A stretch of DNA of 64,000 bases from Anaerococcus tetradius ATCC 35098 (lineage in GTDB: Bacteria > Bacillota > Clostridia > Tissierellales > Peptoniphilaceae). This document shows positions 43,051-50,957 of the stretch, piece after piece (positions within the stretch are counted from its first letter, which is position 1; every line of letters starts with the position of its first letter). Position numbers and translations under genes: made by a program. Where the stretch lies: the NCBI RefSeq assembly GCF_000159095.1, contig NZ_GG666295.1, forward strand, positions 532,827-596,826. Direction: 5' to 3'. Below the pieces are notes generated by a model. The model was not told the DNA's origin, searched no databases, and saw only the letters and a program-made list of their open reading frames with translations.

Positions 43051-43119
43051 TCTTTAGCTGATGATGAAGATAATATTATTATGATTAAATCTATTACATA
43101 TAAATCTGATTATATTTAA

Positions 43120-43337
43120 TTTTAAAAATTGACGTTTCTGGATAAATAAAATAGTCTAGCTCTTTCACTACTCTTACACTATATTAATCGTCCAATAATT
43201 ATTAAAAAACTCAATTGAATCTTTTTCTCGTATTCCTGAAGTATGAAACATACTTCAGGTATATCGGGCTAAATTTCCTAGGAAAGCTTTCTACTTTTAG
43301 GGCGATATTTATTTAGATTCCATTACTACTCTTCAGT
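43120..43337. other. Convergent intergenic region with an 11-base-arm inverted repeat
   Basis: The region between the peptide gene and the regulator contains CCTGAAGTATG-AAA-CATACTTCAGG at 43235-43259, a perfect hairpin without a T-run, and a weak A/T-rich hairpin near 43204-43228 that may end the regulator transcript. No coding frame with a ribosome site is seen. Confidence 0.6.
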
Positions 43338-44216
43338 TTATACCAGTATATTTTCTATTTTTTTATTCATTAGAACCTGTAAATCTTTATTTAAGATATT
43401 TTCCAATAAGACTTTTGCTACTGTTAATGGCTCTTCATAATTTTTATGAGCTCTATAACAAGCAATAAATTTTGCAAAATATAGGTATAAAAAAGCATCT
43501 ATCGATGAGTTTTCTCTTGAACATACTAGCCCTTCATTTGTTGTTTTAATAGCTTCTATATAATTTTTATTTACTATATTCCAATTAGCAAGGTTATTAC
43601 AAGTAGCTATTTTTACTATTTTATCTTTATCTTGATTTTTGCACTTATTAAATATCTCCACCCTATCAATTCCCTTAAAATCTTGGGAAGTGGTTGCTAT
43701 ATTTAATAATATGCGGAGGTCTATGCCTTGAAGGTCTAGATTTTCGAAGTTTTTTCTTTTGATCTTACTTGAGGATAGGTCCTCGTATATTTCACTTAAT
43801 TGTTCGCTAGTTACCTCACAGTTTAGATATCGTATAAATAGATCTAAGATGTCTATCTCGTATTTCCTTGCTTTTAGTTCTCTGCAATCTTTTATTAAGT
43901 CTATTTTTTCTAAAAGGTCTATTCTTATATCCTTTGTTAGAAACATTGCATTGATATCTAGTAAGTTCTTGATTTCTTCTAGTATGTAAAAACTTCCATA
44001 GATATATTTTTTGTATAGGGTTAAGATATCAATATTATATATTTTGGATAATTCAATTAGACTGTCTACGGATGGATTAAAAATTTCTCCTCTTTCTAGC
44101 CTACCTATTGTTCTTTGACTTATATCTGATATCTCTGCTACATCGGCCTGTCTTAGGCCTTTTACTTCTCTTATTTCTATTAATTTTTTGCCAAATTCTT
44201 TTCTTTCATCTGTCAT
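43338..44216 (-). CDS. HTH + TPR regulator of the RRNPP type (Rgg/PlcR/PrgX-like)
   Basis: A 292-residue protein. Residues about 5-62 are an XRE helix-turn-helix (LRQADVAEISDISQRTIGRLERG). The rest is helical and repeat-like (e.g. NLANWNIVNKNYIEAIKTTNEG and AKFIACYRAHKNYEEPL), as in TPR domains that bind short imported peptides in RRNPP regulators. Length fits that family. I start at the ATG at 44216, which has AGAGG upstream; a longer frame adds 20 residues without a ribosome site. Its promoter overlaps the rplS terminator. Target sites are probably the nearby palindromes; that is inference. Confidence 0.8.
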   Translation of the reverse strand: MTDERKEFGKKLIEIREVKGLRQADVAEISDISQRTIGRLERGEIFNPSVDSLIELSKIYNIDILTLYKKYIYGSFYILEEIKNLLDINAMFLTKDIRIDLLEKIDLIKDCRELKARKYEIDILDLFIRYLNCEVTSEQLSEIYEDLSSSKIKRKNFENLDLQGIDLRILLNIATTSQDFKGIDRVEIFNKCKNQDKDKIVKIATCNNLANWNIVNKNYIEAIKTTNEGLVCSRENSSIDAFLYLYFAKFIACYRAHKNYEEPLTVAKVLLENILNKDLQVLMNKKIENILV

Positions 44217-44247
44217 CTTAGCCTCTATGTATATATGATTTAATAAA

Positions 44248-44276
44248 ATAATATCATAAATCATGAAAATAACCAA
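44248..44276 (-). promoter_or_regulatory. Promoter of the RRNPP-type regulator
   Basis: On the minus strand TTGGTT and TATTAT are separated by 17 bases, about 30 bases upstream of the chosen start. It abuts the rplS terminator. Confidence 0.55.
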
Positions 44277-44312
44277 AAAAAGACTTCTGCAAATATATTT
44301 TGCAAAAGTCCT
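44275..44312 (-). terminator. Terminator of the ylxM-rplS operon
   Basis: On the minus strand GGACTTTTGCAAA pairs with TTTGCAGAAGTC (one mismatch) and a T7 run follows, right after the L19 stop. Confidence 0.85.
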
Positions 44313-44317
44313 TAATC

Positions 44318-44665
44318 TTAATAATTTGTTTTTTCTTTAACTTTAGCTGCCTTACCTTGACGGTCTCTAAGGTATTTAAGTTTAGCTCTTCTTACCTTAC
44401 CACGTCTAACAACTCTTAGTTTTTCGATTTTTGGTGAGTGATAAGCGAAAGTTCTTTCTACTCCTACTCCGTAGCTGATTCTTCTAACTGTGAAGGTTTT
44501 GTTTACTCCACCTTCTTTGATGTAGATTACAGTTCCTTCGAAGTCTTGAAGTCTTTCCTTATCTCCCTCTTTGATTCTGTAGCTTAGTCTTACTGTATCT
44601 CCTACTCTGAAATCGTAGTTTTCTTTACGTAGATTTTCTTGTTCAATTTTTTTGATTAATTCCAT
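44318..44665 (-). CDS. rplS: Ribosomal protein L19
   Basis: A 115-residue large-subunit protein located at the 30S-50S interface. Typical sequence: [26 protein letters not shown] near 20, and the C-terminal [22 protein letters not shown]. The start lies inside the trmD end, so the two are coupled. Last gene of ylxM-ffh-rpsP-khpA-rimM-trmD-rplS. Confidence 0.98.
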   Translation of the reverse strand: MELIKKIEQENLRKENYDFRVGDTVRLSYRIKEGDKERLQDFEGTVIYIKEGGVNKTFTVRRISYGVGVERTFAYHSPKIEKLRVVRRGKVRRAKLKYLRDRQGKAAKVKEKTNY

Positions 44666-45359
44666 CTTTGCTCTCCTCTCGTAAGAATTTTTCGTATAAA
44701 TCTGGCCTAACTCTTTTTGTTTTCTCTATTGCACTTTTCCTATTCCAAGCGGCAATCTTCTTGTGATCTCCGCTAACTAATTCATTTGGCACGAAGTAGC
44801 CTCTGAAGTTTCTTGGTTTGGTGTATTCATCTTGTTGCAAGAGAGTATTGTAGTGGGAGTCTGTAGTTAAGGATTCTTTCTTTCCTACAACTCCATCTAT
44901 GAATCTTGCCATTGAATCTATAAGTACCATGGCAGGTATTTCTCCACCTGTTAGGACATAGTCTCCTATAGATATTTCGTAGTCGACATAGTGGTTAGTG
45001 ATTCTCGCATCAATTCCTTCGTAGTGACCACATATTATTATTAGATCTTTGATTTCTGCAAAGTCGATTGCTAATTCCTGATTTAATTTCTTGCCTGCTG
45101 CTGACATGAAGCAGACTTTTGATTGGGGTTTTTTTACAGACATCAAACAATCATAGATTACTTGTGGTTTGATAAGCATGCCGGCTGCCCCGCCGTAAAC
45201 TGTATCGTCTACATGATTGTGCTTGTCATTACTAAAATCTCTTATGTCTACTAATTTTATTTCTAGTTTTTTATTTTCTATTGCTTTTCCTATTACTCCA
45301 TAAGTCTTTAAGAACTCGAAGCTTTCTGGAAATAGGCTAAGTATGGTAACTCTATTCAT
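44643..45359 (-). CDS. trmD: tRNA (guanine-N1-)-methyltransferase
   Basis: Methylates G37 next to the anticodon using SAM, preventing frameshifts. The 238-residue SPOUT enzyme contains the knot region: [13 protein letters not shown] near residue 110 and [17 protein letters not shown] near 130, plus the N-terminal ILSLFPESF. It overlaps rimM by eight bases and rplS by 23 bases, the conserved order. Confidence 0.97.
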   Translation of the reverse strand: MNRVTILSLFPESFEFLKTYGVIGKAIENKKLEIKLVDIRDFSNDKHNHVDDTVYGGAAGMLIKPQVIYDCLMSVKKPQSKVCFMSAAGKKLNQELAIDFAEIKDLIIICGHYEGIDARITNHYVDYEISIGDYVLTGGEIPAMVLIDSMARFIDGVVGKKESLTTDSHYNTLLQQDEYTKPRNFRGYFVPNELVSGDHKKIAAWNRKSAIEKTKRVRPDLYEKFLREESKDGINQKN

Positions 45360-45840
45360 AATCTCGTAGGTTATCTACTTCTATTTTCTTGTTTTCTATA
45401 TCAACATTTTTTATAACAGATTTTAGGGCTGGTAATAAGATTTCTTTCTTGTCCATAGTTTCTATGACATAAACATCGTTTGGATAGACTCCGGTGATTA
45501 CGTCTTTGACCCTACCCACTTTTTGCCCATTGGAGTAAGTGTCAAGTCCTATGAGTTTGTAGATGTAAAACTCATCTTCTTTTAATTCTCCCAAGTCTTC
45601 TTCTTCTATGGTTATGTCCTTGCCTACTAATTTTAGGGAGTCGTTTATATCATTGTACTGATCAAACTTTAGAACCATCATTCCTTTTTGATTGAAAGAA
45701 TCTTCTATTGTTAGAAGCTCATCTCCTATATAAACTTTTGCTCCTTTTTTAAATCTCATTTCATTGTCGGAATAAGTCTTAACTTTGACATTTCCCCTAA
45801 TGCCATGAGTTGTTATTACCTCTGCTACTGTTATTCTCAT
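45352..45840 (-). CDS. rimM: 16S rRNA processing protein RimM
   Basis: Helps assemble the 30S head near S19. The 162 residues start with the barrel motif VAEVITTHGIRGNVKVKTYSD, and the C-terminal PRC-barrel part contains IGLDTYSNGQKVGRVKDV near 95 and the ILLPALKSVIKNVD block near 135. Overlaps khpA and trmD by a few bases each. Confidence 0.95.
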   Translation of the reverse strand: MRITVAEVITTHGIRGNVKVKTYSDNEMRFKKGAKVYIGDELLTIEDSFNQKGMMVLKFDQYNDINDSLKLVGKDITIEEEDLGELKEDEFYIYKLIGLDTYSNGQKVGRVKDVITGVYPNDVYVIETMDKKEILLPALKSVIKNVDIENKKIEVDNLRDYE

Positions 45841-46061
45841 ATTCTTATGTTGACCTTAACATCTTCCTTGATTGCACAAGATCGAGCTATGTTTCTTATG
45901 GAATTGATGATATTTCCACGAACTCCTATAACTCTACCCTTGTCGGATTCTGCTACATGGATAAGTATGTCTACTTCTCCGCCATTTCTATTTTCTTCGA
46001 TAGAAACAGCTTCCTTATCTTCTACTAATTCTTTTACAATTAGTTCTACTAATTCTTTCAT
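45837..46061 (-). CDS. khpA: KH-domain RNA-binding protein KhpA
   Basis: A 74-residue single KH domain that binds RNA, usually with KhpB/Jag. The KH signature GRVIGVRGNIINSIR (GxxG loop as GVRG) lies near residues 41-55. It sits between rpsP and rimM, the usual place for this gene (previously ylqC). Confidence 0.93.
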   Translation of the reverse strand: MKELVELIVKELVEDKEAVSIEENRNGGEVDILIHVAESDKGRVIGVRGNIINSIRNIARSCAIKEDVKVNIRI

Positions 46062-46062
46062 C

Positions 46063-46308
46063 TTATGCTAATACGTTATTGTCTTTGAATAGTTTTTCAA
46101 CTATTGATGTTGGCTTTGCACCGTTCTTAATCCATTGTTTAGCTTTTTCGTTGTCAATTCTAAATTCTTTTGGATTAGAAATTGGATTGTATGTTCCAAT
46201 TTCTTCGATGAACTTACCATCTCTTGGGCTTCTTGAATCTGCTACTACAACTCTGTAGAATGGTTTTTTCTTTTGTCCCATTCTCTTTAATCTAATTTTT
46301 ACTGCCAT
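46063..46308 (-). CDS. rpsP: Ribosomal protein S16
   Basis: An 81-residue small-subunit protein needed for 30S assembly. The N-terminal [21 protein letters not shown] and [16 protein letters not shown] are diagnostic. GGAGG precedes the start. One base separates its stop from the khpA start region. Confidence 0.98.
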   Translation of the reverse strand: MAVKIRLKRMGQKKKPFYRVVVADSRSPRDGKFIEEIGTYNPISNPKEFRIDNEKAKQWIKNGAKPTSIVEKLFKDNNVLA

Positions 46309-46332
46309 TGTTTCCTCCTATTTGATTTAGGC

Positions 46333-47670
46333 TTAAAAGAAAGGCAACTTTGGTAATCTTCTGCCTCTTTTATTCATTTTCATGCCTGTCATTTTCTTCA
46401 TCATTTTTTTCAGTTCTTTGAACTGTTTGAGCAATTTGTTAAGTTCTTTGACATCTACCCCTGAGCCCTTGGCTATTCTATCTTTTCTGCTCTTGCCAAT
46501 AATCTCAGGTTTTTCTTTTTCCTCTTTGGTCATAGAATTGATTAGAGCTTCGATTCTTACAAATCCTCGATCGTCAATGTCTACTCCCTTTAGCATCTTG
46601 GAGTTTACTCCAGGAATCATCGCAAGCAAATCTTCTAGGGGGCCCATGTTCCTTATTTGTTGGATTTGCTCCATGAAGTCATCTAAGGTGTAAGTCTGCT
46701 CACGCATCTTACGCTCTAACTCCTTAGCATTTTCTAGGGAAAGTTGCTTTTCAGCTTTCTCTATCAAAGAAAGTACATCTCCCATACCTAGAATCCTATT
46801 TGCCATCCTATCTGGATGGAAAGGCTCTAGGTCTTCTAGTTTTTCTCCAACACCTATGAACTTGATAGGCTTACCTACAACTTGCCTGATTGATAGGGCT
46901 GCACCACCCCTGGCATCACCATCTAGCTTTGTTAGTATAACACCAGTTATATCTAGATAATCGTCAAAAGTCTTTGCAACATTAACCGCCTCTTGACCTG
47001 TCATAGCATCAACGACAAGAAGAATTTCATCTGGATTTACAGCTTCTTTTATATTTTTAAGCTCATCCATAAGGTCGGTGTCTATTTGTAAACGTCCAGC
47101 TGTATCGAGTATAACAACATCGTGCCTGTTAGCCCTAGCATAATCCTTGGCTTCTTTTGCAGTCTTAACTGGGTCTTGCTTATCTTTCTCAAAAACCTCA
47201 ACCCCTGCATTTTTACCTACTACCTTTAATTGTTCAATAGCAGCAGGCCTATAAATATCTAGGGCAGTAAGCATAGGATTTCTATTTTCCTTCTTTAGCT
47301 TTAAAGCAAGCTTTCCCGAATGGGTTGTCTTACCTGAACCTTGAAGACCTACCATCATTACCATGTGAGGTGTAGAACCCTTTAGGTCAAGCTTGGAATT
47401 TTCCTTACCCATTAGACAAGTTAGCTCTTCGTTTACAATTTTGACTACCATCTGTCCTGGCGATAGGGAAGTCATAACATCTTGCCCAAGTGATCTTTCC
47501 TTGATTGTCTTCACAAAGTCCTTTACAACCTTGTAGTTGACATCTGCTTCTAGTAAAGAGAGCCTTATCTCTCTCATAGCGGCATCTATATCTTTTTCAC
47601 TTAATTTTCCTTTTCCTGTAAGCTTTCCAAGAGTCTCCTGGAGTCTTTCCGAAAGGCCTTCAAATACCAT
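46333..47670 (-). CDS. ffh: Signal recognition particle protein Ffh
   Basis: GTPase of the SRP that brings membrane-protein ribosomes to FtsY. The 445 residues have the N domain, P-loop GLQGSGKTTHSGK near 107, DTAGR near 190, TKLDGDARGGAA near 248, and a Met-rich C-terminal M domain (MMKKMTGMKM). SRP RNA is not seen in the window. It follows ylxM directly. Confidence 0.97.
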   Translation of the reverse strand: MVFEGLSERLQETLGKLTGKGKLSEKDIDAAMREIRLSLLEADVNYKVVKDFVKTIKERSLGQDVMTSLSPGQMVVKIVNEELTCLMGKENSKLDLKGSTPHMVMMVGLQGSGKTTHSGKLALKLKKENRNPMLTALDIYRPAAIEQLKVVGKNAGVEVFEKDKQDPVKTAKEAKDYARANRHDVVILDTAGRLQIDTDLMDELKNIKEAVNPDEILLVVDAMTGQEAVNVAKTFDDYLDITGVILTKLDGDARGGAALSIRQVVGKPIKFIGVGEKLEDLEPFHPDRMANRILGMGDVLSLIEKAEKQLSLENAKELERKMREQTYTLDDFMEQIQQIRNMGPLEDLLAMIPGVNSKMLKGVDIDDRGFVRIEALINSMTKEEKEKPEIIGKSRKDRIAKGSGVDVKELNKLLKQFKELKKMMKKMTGMKMNKRGRRLPKLPFF

Positions 47671-47681
47671 AGCATCCCTCT

Positions 47682-48005
47682 CTAAATCTTATCTATTACG
47701 TCCGTTATTTTACTAATTGCTAATTCATAATTTGAACTTTCCATCAGCTCTCTTATACCAATAAGAGAATCTTTCAGTTCCTCGCGGCTTTTCAGTAAAG
47801 AAAGCTCATCTTCAAACTCAAATAATTTATCAACAGACCTTGCCATCATATCCGATATAGCTTGCTTGCTCCTAGCGGTATTATCAGCAATCTCCTGCAA
47901 AGATAAATCTTCGTTATAATAACAATTAATAACATCTCTTTGTTTTTCATTAAGAAGTGCGCCGTATATATCAAATAATTGAGCCACTTTTACTATTTTT
48001 TCCAT
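47682..48005 (-). CDS. YlxM family DNA-binding protein
   Basis: A 107-residue HTH protein of the YlxM/UPF0122 family, always next to ffh in Firmicutes and thought to affect SRP gene expression. The HTH segment LQEIADNTARSKQAISDMMARS lies near residue 36. I start at the ATG at 48005 behind AGGTG, not at the TTG five codons upstream. An inverted repeat overlaps its promoter. Confidence 0.92.
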   Translation of the reverse strand: MEKIVKVAQLFDIYGALLNEKQRDVINCYYNEDLSLQEIADNTARSKQAISDMMARSVDKLFEFEDELSLLKSREELKDSLIGIRELMESSNYELAISKITDVIDKI

Positions 48006-48028
48006 AAAATCACCTGTCAAGTCTTTTA

Positions 48029-48070
48029 CTTGACTTAGCTATTATACACCAAAAACATGCCTAAGTCAAG
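48029..48070 (-). promoter_or_regulatory. Promoter of the ylxM-ffh operon within an inverted repeat
   Basis: On the minus strand TTGACT (48064-48069) and TATAAT (48041-48046) are 17 bases apart. The arms CTTGACTTAG and CTAAGTCAAG (48061-48070 and 48029-48038) flank the spacer and the -10, so a dimeric protein or a leader hairpin could act here. Confidence 0.75.
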
Positions 48071-48084
48071 ATAAAATATTGACT

Positions 48085-48130
48085 AAAAAAGCCCTTGCAA
48101 GCTTACTTTTCATAACTTACAAGAGCCTTA
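48085..48130 (-). terminator. Terminator of htrA
   Basis: On the minus strand a 14-base stem (AAGGCTCTTGTAAG with CTTGCAAGGGCTTT, some G-U pairs) is followed by a T-run. Confidence 0.8.
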
Positions 48131-48136
48131 AACTAT

Positions 48137-49384
48137 CTAAGGAAGATTGAAAAATGGATTTGAATCACTCTCATTTTCATCGTCAGTGTCGTCTTTACTA
48201 TTAATTTTCTTAGGCTTAGCCTTATCAAACTCATCTATATTAGATGAATCTATATTAAACTTAACCTCAATCTCCTTCTTTGCTCCATCCCTATAAACAG
48301 TGAGTTTTGCCTTATCTCCGACAGTATATGATAAGAGGACCTTCCTAAGACTATTCATATCCTTAACATCCTTACCATCAATGGCAGTAATCACATCGCC
48401 TTTTTCTATATCACTCTTCTTATCAAAAACAGAAACTACATAAACTCCCTTATCTGTGCCGAGCTTATCAGTCTTAAAGTTTGGAACTTGTTTTAGATAA
48501 TCAATTGATTGACCAGTAATACCAAGATAAACTGAATTAAACTTACCAGTCTTTCTTACCTTCTCTATAACAGGCTTAACAATATTAATAGGAATAGCAA
48601 AACCAATTCCATCGCTATTACCAGCCTTGGCAGTATTAATACCTATAAGCTCACCATTCGTATTAAGAAGAGCCCCGCCAGAATTACCAGAATTTATAGC
48701 AGCATCAGTCTGCATAAGACCATCCATGCTAACACCCGTATTAAACTTAACTGACCTATTAAGACCTGAAATAATACCACTAGTAACAGTTGATTGAAGC
48801 TCGAAGCCTAGTGGATTACCAATAGCTATAGCCTTATCACCAATACCGACCTTATCACTATCACCTAATTCAATAGCAGGAAGATTTTTCTTCTTAACCT
48901 TAATAATAGCAAGGTCTAGGGCTGCATCATTCCAAACAAGATCAGCCTCACTAGTTTTACCATCAGAAAAAAGCACATTTATCTGACTAACATTTCCATT
49001 ACTTACTACATGAGAATTAGTTACAATATAACCATCCTCAGTAACAATAGAACCTGAACCAATACCTTCCACATAACCAGACTGTTGGCCGAAAAATGTA
49101 TTCTGAGTAACCTCGGAAATTGTATTAATACCAACAACCGAATTTATAGACTTCTTAACAACAACAGATTCTATAGACTGATTAGCCTTAATATTAATAT
49201 CTTTATTAGAAGCCTTATCCTCTTTACTTTCTATTTGCTTTGGGCTATCAGACTCTTTAAGGCTAGCTTTATCCTTTAAAACTTCCCCATTTAGGAGAAA
49301 AAATACAAGAAAGCCACCAATAATAGCTCCCAAAAAAGCAGATAAAAAACGGAAAAAAGCTCCACCTGATTTATTACTTCTCAT
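48137..49384 (-). CDS. HtrA/DegP-type serine protease with PDZ domain
   Basis: Membrane-anchored quality-control protease acting outside the membrane. The 415 residues have one N-terminal transmembrane helix (about 10-30), an acidic linker, the S1C protease domain with His in SHVVSNG (about 124), Asp in DLAIIKV (about 156) and Ser in NSGNSGGALL (about 235), and a PDZ domain (about 290-385). The tail is acidic. GGAGG precedes the ATG. Single gene transcript. Confidence 0.95.
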   Translation of the reverse strand: MRSNKSGGAFFRFLSAFLGAIIGGFLVFFLLNGEVLKDKASLKESDSPKQIESKEDKASNKDINIKANQSIESVVVKKSINSVVGINTISEVTQNTFFGQQSGYVEGIGSGSIVTEDGYIVTNSHVVSNGNVSQINVLFSDGKTSEADLVWNDAALDLAIIKVKKKNLPAIELGDSDKVGIGDKAIAIGNPLGFELQSTVTSGIISGLNRSVKFNTGVSMDGLMQTDAAINSGNSGGALLNTNGELIGINTAKAGNSDGIGFAIPINIVKPVIEKVRKTGKFNSVYLGITGQSIDYLKQVPNFKTDKLGTDKGVYVVSVFDKKSDIEKGDVITAIDGKDVKDMNSLRKVLLSYTVGDKAKLTVYRDGAKKEIEVKFNIDSSNIDEFDKAKPKKINSKDDTDDENESDSNPFFNLP

Positions 49385-49597
49385 AACTACCTCCTGTTTT
49401 ACTAATAATACAAGATATTTGTGGCAATACTTTGTCAGAAATATTAAGTTAATATAAAGTTCATAAGAAAATACGAACCTAAAATAAATATATGGTTAAT
49501 CACTCACCAGTCAAGAAGAAATAACTAACTATAAAAATCTTTAATCAACACAAATATCCCCCTAGCAACTCATAAATCCTCCATACTTGTAAGCACA

Positions 49598-49624
49598 AAA
49601 AAAGACGCTGATTTCTCAACGTCG
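49598..49624 (-). terminator. Terminator behind the tRNA-His/tRNA-Leu pair
   Basis: On the minus strand GACG and CGTC close a long loop (GACGTTGAG...CAGCGTC) followed by T7. The region 49385-49597 upstream of htrA holds no gene. Confidence 0.75.
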
Positions 49625-49628
49625 TTAC

Positions 49629-49715
49629 TGGTGCGGGATAAAGGAGTTGAACCTTCACGAGAAAATTCCCACTAGATCCTAAGTCTAGCGCGTCTGCCAA
49701 TTCCGCCAATCCCGC
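49629..49715 (-). tRNA. tRNA-Leu (anticodon TAG)
   Basis: An 87-base class II tRNA with a long variable arm and encoded CCA. The anticodon stem CTAGA/TCTAG encloses the loop CTTAGGA, giving TAG (reads CUN). Confidence 0.97.
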
Positions 49716-49718
49716 ATA

Positions 49719-49796
49719 TGGGGTGAGTAGTGAGATTCGAACTCACGGCCTCCTGGGCCACAACCAGGTGTCTTAACCAACTGGACCATACCCACC
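49719..49796 (-). tRNA. tRNA-His (anticodon GTG)
   Basis: A 78-base tRNA including the extra 5' G (G-1 opposite C73) typical of tRNA-His, with CCA encoded. The anticodon loop TTGTGGC within CCTGG/CCAGG gives GTG. It is co-transcribed with tRNA-Leu. Confidence 0.97.
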
Positions 49797-49812
49797 AAGC
49801 CATCACTATTTC

Positions 49813-49841
49813 ATGATACCATCTATGAAGTAGCTTGTCAA
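49813..49841 (-). promoter_or_regulatory. Promoter of the tRNA-His/tRNA-Leu operon
   Basis: On the minus strand TTGACA and TATCAT are 17 bases apart, just upstream of the tRNA-His 5' end. Confidence 0.8.
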
Positions 49842-49996
49842 GTTTTTCTAACAATTATTTATATTTTTTAAGTATTTAATTGCTTTATCTCTCTCTCAAC
49901 AATATTTATAATACCATGTTTTTTATTTTCGTGCAAGTTTTTTTAGAAAGTTTTTATTTTTTGGCTTATGTAGTAGAATATGAGTAGAGGTGAATT

Positions 49997-50101
49997 ATGA
50001 ACAGTAGAAAAACTATACTTAAAATTTTTGCAATTGTTATTGCTATTTCAATGATAGCCCCTATTATCTATAGTGCTTACAATTCTTTTGTCGGTCTATG
50101 A
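49997..50101 (+). CDS. Small single-helix membrane protein (34 residues)
   Basis: A 34-residue frame with a clear AGAGGTG ribosome site. It begins MNSRKTILK and continues with one hydrophobic helix (IFAIVIAISMIAPII), ending YNSFVGL. The stop overlaps the recX start (ATGA), so the two are coupled. It resembles other small membrane proteins of the DUF4044 kind in plan, but I cannot assign a family. Function unknown. Confidence 0.65.
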   Translation: MNSRKTILKIFAIVIAISMIAPIIYSAYNSFVGL

Positions 50102-50703
50102 TTGTAAAAGAAATCAGCTATTCTGATAAGTACAACTTGTGTAGGTTGGATATTTCTGGCGAGCTTTTTTATATTTCTTATGATTTGTTTAATAAGCTAC
50201 ATATTGTTAAGGATGCTGAGCTTGATTTTGATACTTATAAGTTAATTCTTGCCGATAATTCTTATAATAGGGCTAAGAATTATATTCTTAGTCGTATTTC
50301 TTATGCTACAAAGACTAGTTTTGAGATTAGAAAGATTCTCAAGGATAAGGGCTATGATGGGGATGTAATCGACAGGCTGATTGATTTTCTTATTTCTTAT
50401 AATCTGATTGATGATGAGGCCTTTGTCAGGTCTTTTATTGCTGATAAGTCTTCTATTAATGGCTGGCCTAAGAATAAAATCAAGTATAAGTTAAAGCTAA
50501 AGGGAGTTTCTGATTCTCTTATCGATGAGAATTTGGATCTTATTGATGATGATAAGGAGTATGAGAAGGCTTTTTATTTTGCGGAGAAAAAGGCTCGTGG
50601 AGATTTTTCTTTTGAGAGTAAGAATAAGGTCTACAGACATTTGGCTTCTAAGGGCTTTGATTTTGATATCATAGGAAGGGTTATAGCTGAGCTTTTCTCA
50701 TGA
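50098..50703 (+). CDS. recX: Regulatory protein RecX
   Basis: Binds RecA and modulates its filament. The 201-residue, helical, charged protein shows the three-helix repeats of RecX: AKNYILSRISYATKTSFEIRKIL, YNLIDDEAFVRSFIADK (DD..fa) and NKIKYKLKLKGVSDSLID. It overlaps the small membrane protein upstream and the GIY-YIG gene downstream by four bases each. Confidence 0.9.
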   Translation: MIVKEISYSDKYNLCRLDISGELFYISYDLFNKLHIVKDAELDFDTYKLILADNSYNRAKNYILSRISYATKTSFEIRKILKDKGYDGDVIDRLIDFLISYNLIDDEAFVRSFIADKSSINGWPKNKIKYKLKLKGVSDSLIDENLDLIDDDKEYEKAFYFAEKKARGDFSFESKNKVYRHLASKGFDFDIIGRVIAELFS

Positions 50704-50957
50704 GTCATTTTGTTTATATTTTAAGATGTGCAGATGATAGTCTTTATACAGGCTATACTAATGATATTGATAAGAGAGTTGATGTTCACAATAAGGGCAA
50801 AGGAGCTAAGTACACTCGTGGCAGAAGGCCAGTTAGGCTTGTTTTTTATGAGGAAGTTTCCTCTATGTCTGAAGGGCTAAGGCTTGAGCGTACTATTAAA
50901 AAATTTAGTAAAAAGAAAAAAGAGGACCTAGTCCATAGTTTTGGCTTAGAGAAGTAA
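50700..50957 (+). CDS. GIY-YIG nuclease family protein (YhbQ/YazA type)
   Basis: An 85-residue single GIY-YIG domain. The motif reads FVYILRCADDSLYTGYTNDIDKR, with the YIG part as YTGYT, the catalytic Arg region KRVDVHN and the conserved Glu in SEGLRLER. DNA-binding nuclease of unknown target. It overlaps recX and ends convergently inside the rng gene's last codons by 12 bases. Confidence 0.92.
   Translation: MSHFVYILRCADDSLYTGYTNDIDKRVDVHNKGKGAKYTRGRRPVRLVFYEEVSSMSEGLRLERTIKKFSKKKKEDLVHSFGLEK

Noticed and set aside
41127-43119. Reassigned stop codons (TAA or TGA read as sense) to explain interrupted frames
   Set aside because: TAA and TGA end many intact housekeeping genes in this window (for example TGA in the Nudix gene and TAA in rpsP), so ordinary decay is more likely than recoding.
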